53,256 nt of DNA. Origin: Leptospira sp. (GTDB lineage Bacteria > Spirochaetota > Leptospiria > Leptospirales > Leptospiraceae). The translations under genes were made by a program, and so were the position numbers. The notes below the pieces were generated by a model. The model saw only the letters and a program-made list of their open reading frames with translations. It was not told the origin of the DNA and did not search any database. Shown piece by piece: positions 17,194-25,454 of this stretch (the stretch's first letter is position 1; each line of letters begins with the position of its first letter). The stretch is from positions 1 to 53,256 of the forward strand of contig JAPZRK010000131.1 in the NCBI GenBank assembly GCA_027531445.1, in the 5' to 3' direction.

Positions 17194-18099
17194 TTAAGCC
17201 TTCGCAAATGGATCTATCATCGGGAACAAACCATCTGCGTTTTGTTTTGCGGTATCATAACCTGGATAAATTTTAAATAGCCTTAAGAAGAACTGTTTTT
17301 CGATTTTGACAATGCCCGCTTTGGTTTTTGTTTCCACATCCTTTGTGTACAAGTGAAATTCAAAGTAACCGGCACGAAATTTTCCATCCTGGTTCAATCT
17401 ATCACCCAATCGGAACCGAATTGGCTGGTTCGGCTCAAGTGTAGGATAATTTAAGTCTCCAGATTCATCTGGAGTGTCCTGAAGATAGATGCGTTCGCGG
17501 GCTCCCATCTCTTTCACTTCTTTGGAATTGGGATGAACGATGAGTACTTTACCTTCTCTCCGGAAATCCAAAACATAGGCCTCAGTAATCCGATCCGGAA
17601 GGTCATAGATGTCCTTACCCCTAGCGGCGTCCAATGCTCGGATCATAATCGTTAAATGGTGGTCTGTGATCTCAGTAGAATATGTTTTAATCGTTCCTTC
17701 TTTTTGACCGATGGTAATGATTTTTTCGGCTGGGTCACCGCTGATCACATACTTGTAAATCAGACCGGGATCTGGAAGGTCTTTTGGTTTTGGAAGATTT
17801 TCATTTGTGGCTATTGGAACTGTTTGAGTGATTGTATTTACAGTTGGTAGAAGAGTATCATCGGGTTCTGCCTTTTCTTCCTCATTATCCTTTTCAATTT
17901 TTTTGTGATAATATTTGACTTTCGATGTATCATTTGATCTAAGTTTTACGATCGTTAGCCTCTGCATCACAGCAGTCAATGCAAGAATTGCCGCAACGAA
18001 GACCAGAAAAAACACCCAGGTTTCGTATGTATTAACTCGGTCTTCGAGAGCCTTGATCTGATCGATTGAATATGGATTCATTAATTGTAATAGGAACAT
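17194..18099 (-). CDS. Single-TM protein of tubulin-like operon
   Basis: 301 residues. One membrane helix at ~28-46 (WVFFLVFVAAILALTAVM) followed by a basic stretch, so the ~255-residue C-terminal part is probably cytoplasmic by the positive-inside rule. An acidic, proline-containing linker (~65-105) leads to a beta-rich domain with RFRLGDRLNQDGKFRAGYFE. No known family is recognised. GGAG lies seven bases upstream of the ATG. Its stop is two bases before the tubulin-like start and it follows the propeller gene by 11 bases. A plausible role is membrane anchor for the tubulin-like protein; this is inferred from context only. Confidence 0.8.
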   Translation of the reverse strand: MFLLQLMNPYSIDQIKALEDRVNTYETWVFFLVFVAAILALTAVMQRLTIVKLRSNDTSKVKYYHKKIEKDNEEEKAEPDDTLLPTVNTITQTVPIATNENLPKPKDLPDPGLIYKYVISGDPAEKIITIGQKEGTIKTYSTEITDHHLTIMIRALDAARGKDIYDLPDRITEAYVLDFRREGKVLIVHPNSKEVKEMGARERIYLQDTPDESGDLNYPTLEPNQPIRFRLGDRLNQDGKFRAGYFEFHLYTKDVETKTKAGIVKIEKQFFLRLFKIYPGYDTAKQNADGLFPMIDPFAKA

Positions 18100-18110
18100 A
18101 GGTCACTCCA

Positions 18111-19304
18111 CTAAATATAAACACCGTGAACAAAGGAATCAGTCGAACCGACATACAAACGGTTGCTAAAAATAGCCGGTTTACCATTTAAATTGCCGTC
18201 TGTATTGTATTTTAAATGGAGTTTTCCAGTAATAATTTGAACTCCGTACAAATGGTTGTCTTCCGAACCAAAATATACATAATCACCACTCACAATCGCT
18301 TCACTTCTGATTCGGCCATTTGTTTTAAATGCCCACTGCTGTTTTCCAAAAGCATTCAAACAAAAAAAGTTTCCATCATCATTGCCAAACAAAAAGAATT
18401 CATCATTGCCAATGACATAAGAAACAACATCAGAGTGAATCGCACTACGCGCAGGGAATGACCAAATCACTTGTCCGGTTACACGGTCGAAACAATATAC
18501 AAAACCATCTAACGAACCAACAACTACAAAATTGCCTTTAATCGAAATACAAGGCTTAGAGCGGATTGCCCCTTCCGTTTTATAAGACCATAAAGTATTG
18601 GCACCTTCTCCACCATACCGAAGTGCATGCAAATGTTTGTCTTCGCTCCCGATAAAAAGAGTACTGCCATCGATAGCGGGAGAAGAAACTAGTCCTTCCA
18701 ATCGATGTTCCCAAACTTTTTTGCCAAAAGTTCCCGTTTCTCCCTCACCAGAAATATAACAATCATAAGCATGGATTCCATTGATCGTTGCAACGATCAG
18801 AATTCTACCCGTAGTTAATAGTTTGGAGAAGACAGTGAGTCCGATACTTCTTTGCCAAATGATTTTTCCTGGAATCGGTTTGCCTTGTTCATCAAATTGT
18901 ATGGAGATTGCAACAACCAATCCTTGTTTTGTAACAATAAAGGCACTTTCTCCGATGATGATGGGTGTTCGATAAATGGCCCCCGGAATCGTTAGATTCC
19001 AAACCGCATTTACCTTCTCTTCCAATAATTGCAAAAGTATGACTTCACCTTTATGATTGGCAACGAGTATGTATTCGGTCCCAGCAGGAGAATTGACGGG
19101 GACTAGACCGGCAGTAATATGAGCCTTCGTTCTAAAATTGAGAAAACCAGTTCCTGGTGCAAAATTTGGGTCATGAGTTTCCCCTTCCAACTCTGCAAGG
19201 GTATCTTCCACTTGGATACCGCCGCCTGCGAATTTAAATGTTTCATCAACACGCAGATTTTCCTTAGGGGAGAAAGCTTTTAGTTCTTTGTATACAAATG
19301 CCAT
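18111..19304 (-). CDS. Cytoplasmic PQQ-type beta-propeller protein
   Basis: 397 residues without a signal peptide, unlike BamB and the quinoprotein dehydrogenases. After an ~60-residue N-terminal region there are six to seven propeller blades with the PQQ-like core, for example DGSTLFIGSEDKHLHAL, KGNFVVVGSLDGFVYCFD, TGQVIWSFP, SGDYVYFGSEDNHLYGVQ and NRLYVGSTDSFVHGV. The catalytic ligands of PQQ enzymes are absent as far as can be seen, so a protein-binding role is likelier. It is the first gene of the operon with the TM and tubulin-like genes. The 113-base gap before it is shared with a divergent gene and no clear promoter is visible. Confidence 0.87.
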   Translation of the reverse strand: MAFVYKELKAFSPKENLRVDETFKFAGGGIQVEDTLAELEGETHDPNFAPGTGFLNFRTKAHITAGLVPVNSPAGTEYILVANHKGEVILLQLLEEKVNAVWNLTIPGAIYRTPIIIGESAFIVTKQGLVVAISIQFDEQGKPIPGKIIWQRSIGLTVFSKLLTTGRILIVATINGIHAYDCYISGEGETGTFGKKVWEHRLEGLVSSPAIDGSTLFIGSEDKHLHALRYGGEGANTLWSYKTEGAIRSKPCISIKGNFVVVGSLDGFVYCFDRVTGQVIWSFPARSAIHSDVVSYVIGNDEFFLFGNDDGNFFCLNAFGKQQWAFKTNGRIRSEAIVSGDYVYFGSEDNHLYGVQIITGKLHLKYNTDGNLNGKPAIFSNRLYVGSTDSFVHGVYI

Positions 19305-19417
19305 GGCAAACCTGACTCTATACTCCTATTTTCGGATAGTAAGGGAAGAAAAAAAAACCAATCCGGTGAAAAGCACTTTTTTATTGACCCAAAATTGAAA
19401 GTAGATAGCGTCATTGC

Positions 19418-20251
19418 ATGACTTTCCGTCTATTTAGCCTGCTTCTTGCGTTTCTCCTGCATTCCAACTTACTTGCCCAGAATCATTGGGATCAAGTACT
19501 TCCAGAAAAGAAGGAAGGAGGAACCTACCACGTATTTGCGGAAAATGTCAACGTGCGCAAGGACTCAAATGTCCAGGCAGATATTCTCACCAAACTACAG
19601 CCAGGTGAGAAGGTGAAAATTGTAAAAAAAACAAAGGTTATTTTTACCCAAGGCACTTCAAAGGAGTATTGGTATCAAATTCAGACAAACAATCAAACAG
19701 GTTATATCTGGGGTGGCCTGCTTGCCGACGGTTTCACCCAACAAGAAAAGTTTTTGATTCTGATTCGAAACAATGGTGTAAAAAGTAAAAAATTAGAACT
19801 CAAAGTTTTAAAAGAAAATAAAGTTATCTCCAGCCTTACCTTTGAACCCGGACCTGTTTCTAACGAAGACTGGGCTTTCAAATCTTATAAAGGATCTCTC
19901 TTTTCTCCAAGCCCTGGCATTCTATTCGGTTTTCGTTATTTAGTATTTTCTGAAATTGAATACGCGCAACCAGAAGAGACCATATTTTTAATTGATGCAA
20001 AAGGTAAACTCAAAACATTTTATGAATGGTTCCCTGGTGGGTGTGACCCTCCTTCTTGCTCAGAGACATGGCTAGTTTTTCCTGGTCAAGTGTTAACTGC
20101 CGATCCCACCATTGATCGCAAGGAATACAAAAGTCCTGTAAACACTATTCTCGAGATCACAAGAAGTTACGATACGGATGATGTCACAATAAACGAATAT
20201 TCCATCACAACTAAACTATGGAACGGAAAAACATTCCTGGAACCAAAATGA
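19418..20251 (+). CDS. Exported SH3-domain protein
   Basis: 277 residues with a signal peptide (MTFRLFSLLLAFLLHSNLLA). Residues ~38-110 form a bacterial SH3 domain: FAENVNVRKDSNVQADILTK, then LQPGEKVKIVKK, then YWYQIQTNNQTGYIWGGLL. Such domains bind peptidoglycan or peptides in the envelope. The C-terminal ~165 residues are beta-rich with a CDPPSC segment and are not recognised. No ribosome site is obvious; a TTGACC hexamer lies about 35 bases before the ATG. The stop overlaps the next gene's start (ATGA), so the two products are probably made together. Confidence 0.85.
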   Translation: MTFRLFSLLLAFLLHSNLLAQNHWDQVLPEKKEGGTYHVFAENVNVRKDSNVQADILTKLQPGEKVKIVKKTKVIFTQGTSKEYWYQIQTNNQTGYIWGGLLADGFTQQEKFLILIRNNGVKSKKLELKVLKENKVISSLTFEPGPVSNEDWAFKSYKGSLFSPSPGILFGFRYLVFSEIEYAQPEETIFLIDAKGKLKTFYEWFPGGCDPPSCSETWLVFPGQVLTADPTIDRKEYKSPVNTILEITRSYDTDDVTINEYSITTKLWNGKTFLEPK

Positions 20252-21513
20252 AACACAACACCGCAATCACTATCTTTCTCATACTAACCTTTGTTCTGTC
20301 ACCACTCATTGCTTGGAACAATCATGCAGGTATCACATATATCATATTAAATGATCATTGGAAAAATAATGCTCCCAAAAAAGTAAAAGTCGAATCCTTG
20401 GAGTCATATCTATTAAAAGAAAAGGCGACACTGTCAGAAGTTCTTGCAGAGATCGATTCTTTCGTCGCAGAAAAACTCCCCCATTGCCCAAAGCCGTCGC
20501 CAGATCTCATATTCACACCTGAGAGTGTAAATGCGTCTAATGTTATCAATTCGTTTTACCGAGCGATTCGAGTCAATCCAAACCACAAAGCCTCTCTGTA
20601 TACGCAAGTTGTGAATGTAAAAGCGACCTCCCCCTCCTCTCTTTTACCAACTATCACTACGTTAAATGATAAAGGGAAATTGGTAAATGAAACCTTCAGA
20701 CCTCTTAGCAGTGGAAGTTTGGTTTCGCCGATTGATATCCTTGTGACTGCCGTGGATGAGCCGGATTATGATTTGGATCTTTATCTTTTTTCGGATAGTG
20801 GATCGGAAGTAGGAAAGCTCTATCAATTTGGGGAACAATCCTTTGGAAATCCTATCTACGAATACTCTTCACAAGCACCATTTCATATGGGATTCTATCA
20901 TGAATCAGGGATTGTCTATACCCTGGCTGGATTTATCAAACGAACTTTCCCAGAATACAGGATCTATCAGTTTACAAAACTTTCCGAACATGCATTTCGT
21001 ACGGGTCATCCGTATTGGGGCTACCGGTTTGCAGGCTGGGCATTGCATTACTTGCAGGATTTAACACAGCCCTACCACTCTTCCGTATTACCAAGAGTGG
21101 GTACAGGGAATCGAATTTGGGTTCAAGTGCTGGCAACGATAGGCCTACCCTCCCAAAAGAACAAACGAATCGATGACGTAAGCGCCAGACACACATTAAT
21201 TGAAGAATACCAATACTATCTCATTAAAGAAATATTGCACGGCCGCCAAACAGACCATACAGTCTATAAAGCCATCCAATCTATGGATCCGGCAGTCGAC
21301 TCAATACCTGTGACATTTGAATCTATACGAAATACGATCTCACGAGAGTCCTATGAGACAGCGGATGCCACGGATTTAGGTTTAGAACATTTGGGAATCG
21401 ACAAGTTTGAAAAGTTGTATGAAGAGAGCCATCCGATCCACAAGATCCTAGCAGAGCTTTTGCAACGGACATCCAAACATACACGTTCCTTCGTAGATGG
21501 ACTGCCGAAGTAA
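20248..21513 (+). CDS. Exported zinc phospholipase C / S1-P1 nuclease-like protein
   Basis: 421 residues. The start is the ATG at 20248, overlapping the SH3 gene's TGA, since it gives a signal peptide (MKHNTAITIFLILTFVLSPLIA). The mature protein begins WNNHAGIT, matching the N-terminal Trp and His that bind zinc in zinc-dependent phospholipase C and S1/P1 nucleases. The other zinc ligands fit too: DEPDYDLDLY near 180, HMGFYHESG near 225, FAGWALHYLQDLTQPYHSSV near 270 (HxxxDxxxxxH) and VSARHTLIEEYQ near 315. The longer length (P1 is ~270) comes from insertions. Likely a secreted phosphodiesterase; phospholipid versus nucleic-acid substrate cannot be decided. Confidence 0.78.
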   Translation: MKHNTAITIFLILTFVLSPLIAWNNHAGITYIILNDHWKNNAPKKVKVESLESYLLKEKATLSEVLAEIDSFVAEKLPHCPKPSPDLIFTPESVNASNVINSFYRAIRVNPNHKASLYTQVVNVKATSPSSLLPTITTLNDKGKLVNETFRPLSSGSLVSPIDILVTAVDEPDYDLDLYLFSDSGSEVGKLYQFGEQSFGNPIYEYSSQAPFHMGFYHESGIVYTLAGFIKRTFPEYRIYQFTKLSEHAFRTGHPYWGYRFAGWALHYLQDLTQPYHSSVLPRVGTGNRIWVQVLATIGLPSQKNKRIDDVSARHTLIEEYQYYLIKEILHGRQTDHTVYKAIQSMDPAVDSIPVTFESIRNTISRESYETADATDLGLEHLGIDKFEKLYEESHPIHKILAELLQRTSKHTRSFVDGLPK

Positions 21514-21522
21514 AAAGTTAAC

Positions 21523-21906
21523 TTAGATCGCTTCCCCCTCATAGGCAAATCGTTCCAGTGTTTCGAGGGGGATGATTTCCAATGCACGTTTGTGAGTGGA
21601 GTCTAGGGCTACGAGTGGAGCCACTCCATTGCGATACGCCTCGAGCCATCTGCTCGCACACAAACACCAACGATCCCCAGGTTTGACTCCATCAAATCCA
21701 TATTCAGGGCGGGGAGTCATCAGGTCGTTTCCTGATGATTTTTGCGAAAGCAAAAAGGCTTCCGTGGCGATGACACAAACGGTATGGGAGCCAAAGTCCT
21801 CATCTGAAGTATTACAACATGCATCGCGAAAGAAGCCAGTCAATGGGTTTGCAGAGCAAGGCTGTAGCTCTTCGCCAAATACGTTTTCTGACTTATCCAT
21901 GTCCAT
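21523..21906 (-). CDS. DUF2237 family protein
   Basis: 127 residues, the normal family length. Conserved landmarks are present from end to end: NVFGEELQPCSANPLTGFFR, DACCNTSDEDFGSHTVC, GNDLMTPRPEYGFDGVKPGD, RWCLCASRW and VAPLVALDSTHKRALEII. The family is widespread in bacteria, rich in conserved cysteines and of unknown function. It converges on the phospholipase-like gene with a 9-base gap and has no visible hairpin. It is divergent from msrA across a 229-base region in which I see no clear operator or RNA. Confidence 0.95.
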   Translation of the reverse strand: MDMDKSENVFGEELQPCSANPLTGFFRDACCNTSDEDFGSHTVCVIATEAFLLSQKSSGNDLMTPRPEYGFDGVKPGDRWCLCASRWLEAYRNGVAPLVALDSTHKRALEIIPLETLERFAYEGEAI

Positions 21907-22135
21907 CCGGATGACCTACCTTTTACACTTCTCGAATGTGAGGATGAGTCATGCCTCCAATTTGTCTGCTTAAAAAAAAGGGAGAAATCCACAGAAGCGT
22001 TCGCTCCTATGGACTCTCACCGATCAAAATGGTTTGGAAAGCCTAAACACAAACTACTATACATACATATACTTGTCAATCATATAGCTCTATTTTTGTG
22101 CCATTGCCTCCATTTTTTTTGTCTAAAAAAGCGTT

Positions 22136-22774
22136 ATGAGAGTGTTATTTTTAATCCCGTCGATCCTTCTATTTGTCCATTGTTCTGCCTTCTCCGAAAA
22201 AAATTCGGACGTCCGCGCTCTCCCGTTGCAAGCACCAAAGGGCAAAGCGATAGCCGCCTTTGCTGAGGGCTGTTTTTGGTGTTCTGAACATATATTTGAA
22301 GCCGTCGTCGGAGTAGATGAGGCAATCTCAGGTTATGCGGGCGGAACCACTTCAGATCCTACGTATAACTCTGTCAATACGGAGACCACAGGCCACGCGG
22401 AAACTGTTTTTGTCATTTACGATCCTAAAGTGGTCACCTACGAAGAGCTATGTCGTGTTTTTTTTGCTTCTCATGACCCGACTACAAAGGACAGACAGGG
22501 GCCTGATTCGGGCTCTTCCTATCGATCGATTTTATTTTATCTGACAGATTCAGAAAAAAAGATCGCAGAAACTATATTTGCAGAAACAACTAAGAGTAAA
22601 ATGTATCGTGCACCTTTAGTAACAGAGATAAAACGATTGGACGCTTTTTACCAAGCGGAAGGTTACCACCAAGATTTTATTCGGAAGAATCCTAGACAGT
22701 CTTACGTGGTCAATGTCTCTCTACCACGCTTTGAAAATTTCAAACAAATATATAAAGGTAAGCTTAAGGACTAA
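22136..22774 (+). CDS. msrA: Peptide methionine sulfoxide reductase MsrA, exported
   Basis: 212 residues. It reduces methionine-S-sulfoxide in proteins. The active-site motif is GCFWC with the catalytic first cysteine; EHIFEAVVGVDEAISGYAGG, TGHAETVFVIYDP and FFASHDPTTKDRQGPDSGSSYRS match the family (segments shown in parts). Unlike cytoplasmic MsrA, it starts with a hydrophobic signal ending LLFVHC (Cys16), a lipobox-like sequence with an unusual His at -1; either a lipoprotein or an ordinary exported protein. The ribosome site before the ATG is weak. Its stop overlaps the stop of the convergent acyltransferase gene by four bases. Confidence 0.95.
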   Translation: MRVLFLIPSILLFVHCSAFSEKNSDVRALPLQAPKGKAIAAFAEGCFWCSEHIFEAVVGVDEAISGYAGGTTSDPTYNSVNTETTGHAETVFVIYDPKVVTYEELCRVFFASHDPTTKDRQGPDSGSSYRSILFYLTDSEKKIAETIFAETTKSKMYRAPLVTEIKRLDAFYQAEGYHQDFIRKNPRQSYVVNVSLPRFENFKQIYKGKLKD

Positions 22775-23646
22775 GAGCCAAACTCACTAGTGAGGATGGC
22801 ATCTTTCTTTTGCCATCTCTCATCAATCCATCGTTTCATCTTTTTTGACATTGCCGCATAGCTAGCATTATCTTCTACAGGCACTTCTGCAATTGGTATA
22901 AATTCAACGTCTACTCGAATCCCTCGGACATCCCCTTTCATCAGATCATAGAATGAGGATTGATCGTTTGGATAAATAATGGTGAGATCCAGTACGCCAT
23001 GCAACTGTTCTTTCAATTCAGTGGCTACAACGGAAATGCCACCACTATGAGCTCGCATCAAATACTTGTAAGGATTTTTTTTGGCAATTTTTGCCATCCG
23101 CTCTTTTGTTCTGCGATGTCCCTCTACAAAGTTTAAAATACAAAATGGAATTTCTTTGAATTTCTGGCAAACCTCACGCACACTCTCTAAGTCCTTGTTG
23201 GCGAGTTCTGGATTTTTAATCAGGTCTGCTTTTTTACTCCTTCTCACAAAAGGAAAATCTAAGCCGACCCAGGCTTGACCAAGGATAGGAATGTATTTAA
23301 GGGAGCTTTTGATAAAAAAACGGATAAATGGAACCTTTCGATTCAAAACTGATTGGATCACGTAGACGTCAGCAAATGATTGATGATTGGAGACGATCAA
23401 ATAAGATTTGCTAGGTGAAATCTCTGGATGATCTAAACCACGAACATCAAAGGTAATTCCATACATAAGTACGGATATGCGATAATTGTTTTGGATCCAA
23501 ATCTCACCGATCGAAACTAAATTACGATCGGCAAAAGCCCGAATGGCTCTGATTGGCAGTAATTTTAGCAATAAGAGCGGATATATAAGAGGAACCAACC
23601 AAAATAGATTGAGGAAAAATAGAACGTAAGTTAGTAAAAGCTTCAC
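22771..23646 (-). CDS. PlsC-like lysophospholipid acyltransferase
   Basis: 291 residues, GTG start overlapping the cupin stop (TAGTG). An N-terminal membrane helix (~3-27) precedes the acyltransferase motifs: NHQSFADVYVI (motif I, NHxxxxD), GLDFPFVRRSKKADL (motif II-like) and FVEGHRRTKERM (motif III, with H in place of the frequent T/S). These enzymes acylate lysophosphatidic acid or related lysolipids at the inner membrane. The length and the WVGLDFPFVRR segment are like the YihG/longer AGPAT subgroup. It is the last gene of the acpS-bactofilin operon, consistent with a lipid theme. Confidence 0.92.
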   Translation of the reverse strand: MKLLLTYVLFFLNLFWLVPLIYPLLLLKLLPIRAIRAFADRNLVSIGEIWIQNNYRISVLMYGITFDVRGLDHPEISPSKSYLIVSNHQSFADVYVIQSVLNRKVPFIRFFIKSSLKYIPILGQAWVGLDFPFVRRSKKADLIKNPELANKDLESVREVCQKFKEIPFCILNFVEGHRRTKERMAKIAKKNPYKYLMRAHSGGISVVATELKEQLHGVLDLTIIYPNDQSSFYDLMKGDVRGIRVDVEFIPIAEVPVEDNASYAAMSKKMKRWIDERWQKKDAILTSEFGS

Positions 23647-24008
23647 TAAACGTCTTCTCGATTCACTTGGTCAATGGAAAATGCCGGATGACAAATGGAC
23701 CAATACTCCGCGTCAACTGAAAACGGATTTGAATATCGAACTCTGGTTCCCTTTTCAACCTTCAAAGATTCACCGGCTTTCAGAATGATAATCTTTCCAT
23801 CGATCTCGATTTGTTTTTCTCCGCGAACCATTAGCGTATACTCATCGAAGGATGGCGTTTGGAATGGCTCACCCCAACCTGGAGGTGCGATCATATGTGC
23901 CACAGACATAGAAGGTTCCCCGGTGGAAGGGATACCGAAATGTTCATCTATGGTTTTTCCACCGGGGACGGGGATCGCGATGGGATTTGTTTGGTGAATG
24001 TAGGTCAT
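23646..24008 (-). CDS. Cupin-domain protein
   Basis: 120 residues, single small beta-barrel. Cupin motif 1 is degenerate (SFDEYTLMVRGEKQIEIDG, with D/E in the metal positions), motif 2 is AGESLKVEKGTRVRYSNPF. A typical metal-binding set of two His and one Glu is not seen, so it may bind a ligand without metal catalysis. The ATG overlaps the SDR stop (ATGA) and its own stop overlaps the acyltransferase GTG, showing strong translational coupling. Substrate unknown. Confidence 0.85.
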   Translation of the reverse strand: MTYIHQTNPIAIPVPGGKTIDEHFGIPSTGEPSMSVAHMIAPPGWGEPFQTPSFDEYTLMVRGEKQIEIDGKIIILKAGESLKVEKGTRVRYSNPFSVDAEYWSICHPAFSIDQVNREDV

Positions 24009-24853
24009 TTTAAACTCGCAATTAATTTTTCAGAATGATCCCATAAAGTTTTTTCCGCCTTACGGTCATAAGATTCTTTAGAGCTTTTGACTTCCTTACA
24101 CTCGTCAAAGTATTTTCCTGTTATTCCGTCAACTTCGGGCGAGGAAACAAGAAAGATCGAAGTTTCCGCTCCCTTATCTTCATTGATCGCAAACAGATTT
24201 TGACCCAAGTTGATTAAATGTTTTGCAAGACCAAGATTATTGTGACCAAACTTGGTTTTTACAAAACCAGGATGCAAACAGTTTACTGAGATTCCTTTGT
24301 CCTTCAAGCGCTCACTCAAAGAATAACTAAAATAGATATTCATCAGTTTTGATCTCTGGTATTGTTTCCAGCCTGAATAAGCAGTTTCACCTTGGAGATT
24401 TGAAAAGTCCAATGATACACCCTTATGTGCGCGGGAGGCGACATTGACAATACGTGATTTGCCAAATTTTTCTAAAGAAGGCAAGAGGTTATGTGCCAAA
24501 ACAAAATAATTTAGGTGATTGAGTGCAAATGTGGATTCCAGACCTTCGGATGTGATGGCTCTTTCTGAAAAGAAAGCTCCTGCATTGTTTAACAAGGAGT
24601 AAATTTTCGGATAAACTTTTGCTATCTCAAGACCAATGCGATGGGTTTCAGATACAAGCGAGAGATCCGCTTGAAACAACTGAATCGAATTGCCAGATGC
24701 AAGCCCATCTAACTCTGATTTGACTGCATTCAACTTGGATTGGTTGCGACCAACTAGCGCAAGTGAGTATCCTTTCTTAAATAGTTCGCGAGCGGCAACT
24801 TTGCCAATACCGTCAGTCGCCCCAGTAATGACAACGATCTGGTCTTTGAGCAC
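24005..24853 (-). CDS. Short-chain dehydrogenase/reductase
   Basis: 282 residues, GTG start two bases after the bactofilin stop. The NAD(P)-binding motif is TGATDGIGKVAA (residues ~10-21) with a basic RNQSK after the second strand, favouring NADP. NNAGAFF follows near 90, a serine in NVASRAHKG near 140, and the catalytic YQRSK near 168. The overall look is the retinol dehydrogenase/WW-oxidoreductase-like group of classical SDRs, which act on lipophilic alcohols or ketones. Its place between bactofilin and cupin in a lipid-related operon supports a lipid substrate, but the true one is not known. Confidence 0.93.
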   Translation of the reverse strand: MLKDQIVVITGATDGIGKVAARELFKKGYSLALVGRNQSKLNAVKSELDGLASGNSIQLFQADLSLVSETHRIGLEIAKVYPKIYSLLNNAGAFFSERAITSEGLESTFALNHLNYFVLAHNLLPSLEKFGKSRIVNVASRAHKGVSLDFSNLQGETAYSGWKQYQRSKLMNIYFSYSLSERLKDKGISVNCLHPGFVKTKFGHNNLGLAKHLINLGQNLFAINEDKGAETSIFLVSSPEVDGITGKYFDECKEVKSSKESYDRKAEKTLWDHSEKLIASLK

Positions 24854-24854
24854 C

Positions 24855-25223
24855 TTAGGCTTCTTCGCCTTGTATCATTTCGCAGTTGCCGTCAAAGACG
24901 ACACCATCAGCGATTTGAAGTTTGGCGGTTCGGATATTGCCTTGGACTTTGCCAGATGCCAGCATTTCCAATCTTTGTGTTGCAGTCACATTGCCAACGA
25001 TGGTTCCACCCACAACGACAGTCCCTGCTTTGATATTTGCCCTGACTCGAGCGCCTTCGCTTACTACGAGGTAACCATCAGAAATGATTTCACCAACGAA
25101 CTCACCCGAGATCTGTAATGGCTTTTTAAACACCAAAGTTCCGTTAAATGCAGTTTCTTTTCCAAAAATTGTGGCAATGACGCCATGTTCGGTGACGATA
25201 GGTTGATTGTTTTTTTTTGTCAT
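24855..25223 (-). CDS. Bactofilin (polymer-forming cytoskeletal protein)
   Basis: 122 residues. The central domain is a right-handed beta-helix typical of bactofilins: TAFNGTLVFKKPLQISGEFVG, then repeats such as LVVSEGARVRANIKAGTVVV, GTIVGNVTATQRLEML and GKVQGNIRTAKLQIADG. Bactofilins polymerise without nucleotide into membrane-associated filaments that help set cell shape; in Leptospira they are linked to helical form. No membrane segment. It lies 6 bases after the mini-TPR gene and two before the SDR gene, in an operon starting with acpS. Confidence 0.94.
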   Translation of the reverse strand: MTKKNNQPIVTEHGVIATIFGKETAFNGTLVFKKPLQISGEFVGEIISDGYLVVSEGARVRANIKAGTVVVGGTIVGNVTATQRLEMLASGKVQGNIRTAKLQIADGVVFDGNCEMIQGEEA

Positions 25224-25229
25224 ATGTTT

Positions 25230-25454
25230 CTATTTTGTTTTCATATTGTAAACGCCGTCCCAATCTTCTGGGGGCGGATCTGCGATATAGTCATCACATC
25301 TTTCAATGTAAAGAGCCGATGGTCCATCATTCGGCTCAAGCTGGAGTGCCTTTTGGAATACTTCTTTTGCTTCTTTGAATTTACGATCTTTGTACATGGA
25401 TAGCCCTTGGTTATAAAGTGCGACGACTTGCTTCATTTTGTCAGATACGATCAT
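25230..25454 (-). CDS. Mini-TPR protein with DWDGV tail
   Basis: 74 residues: two helices of a tetratricopeptide repeat (LYNQGLSMYKDRKFKEAKEV, FQKALQLEPNDGPSALYIER) followed by CDDYIADPPPEDWDGVYNMK. The same arrangement closes the adenylate cyclase at 4178-6175 (FELYLKKDFDKAILTLNEAI, then CEEYKESPPDADWDGVFTR). It is therefore a free-standing version of the cyclase tail. Its ATG overlaps the acpS stop (ATGA) and bactofilin follows after 6 bases. Likely a protein-binding adaptor; partner unknown. Confidence 0.88.
   Translation of the reverse strand: MIVSDKMKQVVALYNQGLSMYKDRKFKEAKEVFQKALQLEPNDGPSALYIERCDDYIADPPPEDWDGVYNMKTK

Noticed and set aside
21907..22135. 229-base region between DUF2237 and msrA, checked for a riboswitch or small RNA
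   Set aside because: No conserved riboswitch core or terminator-like hairpin could be recognised by eye.
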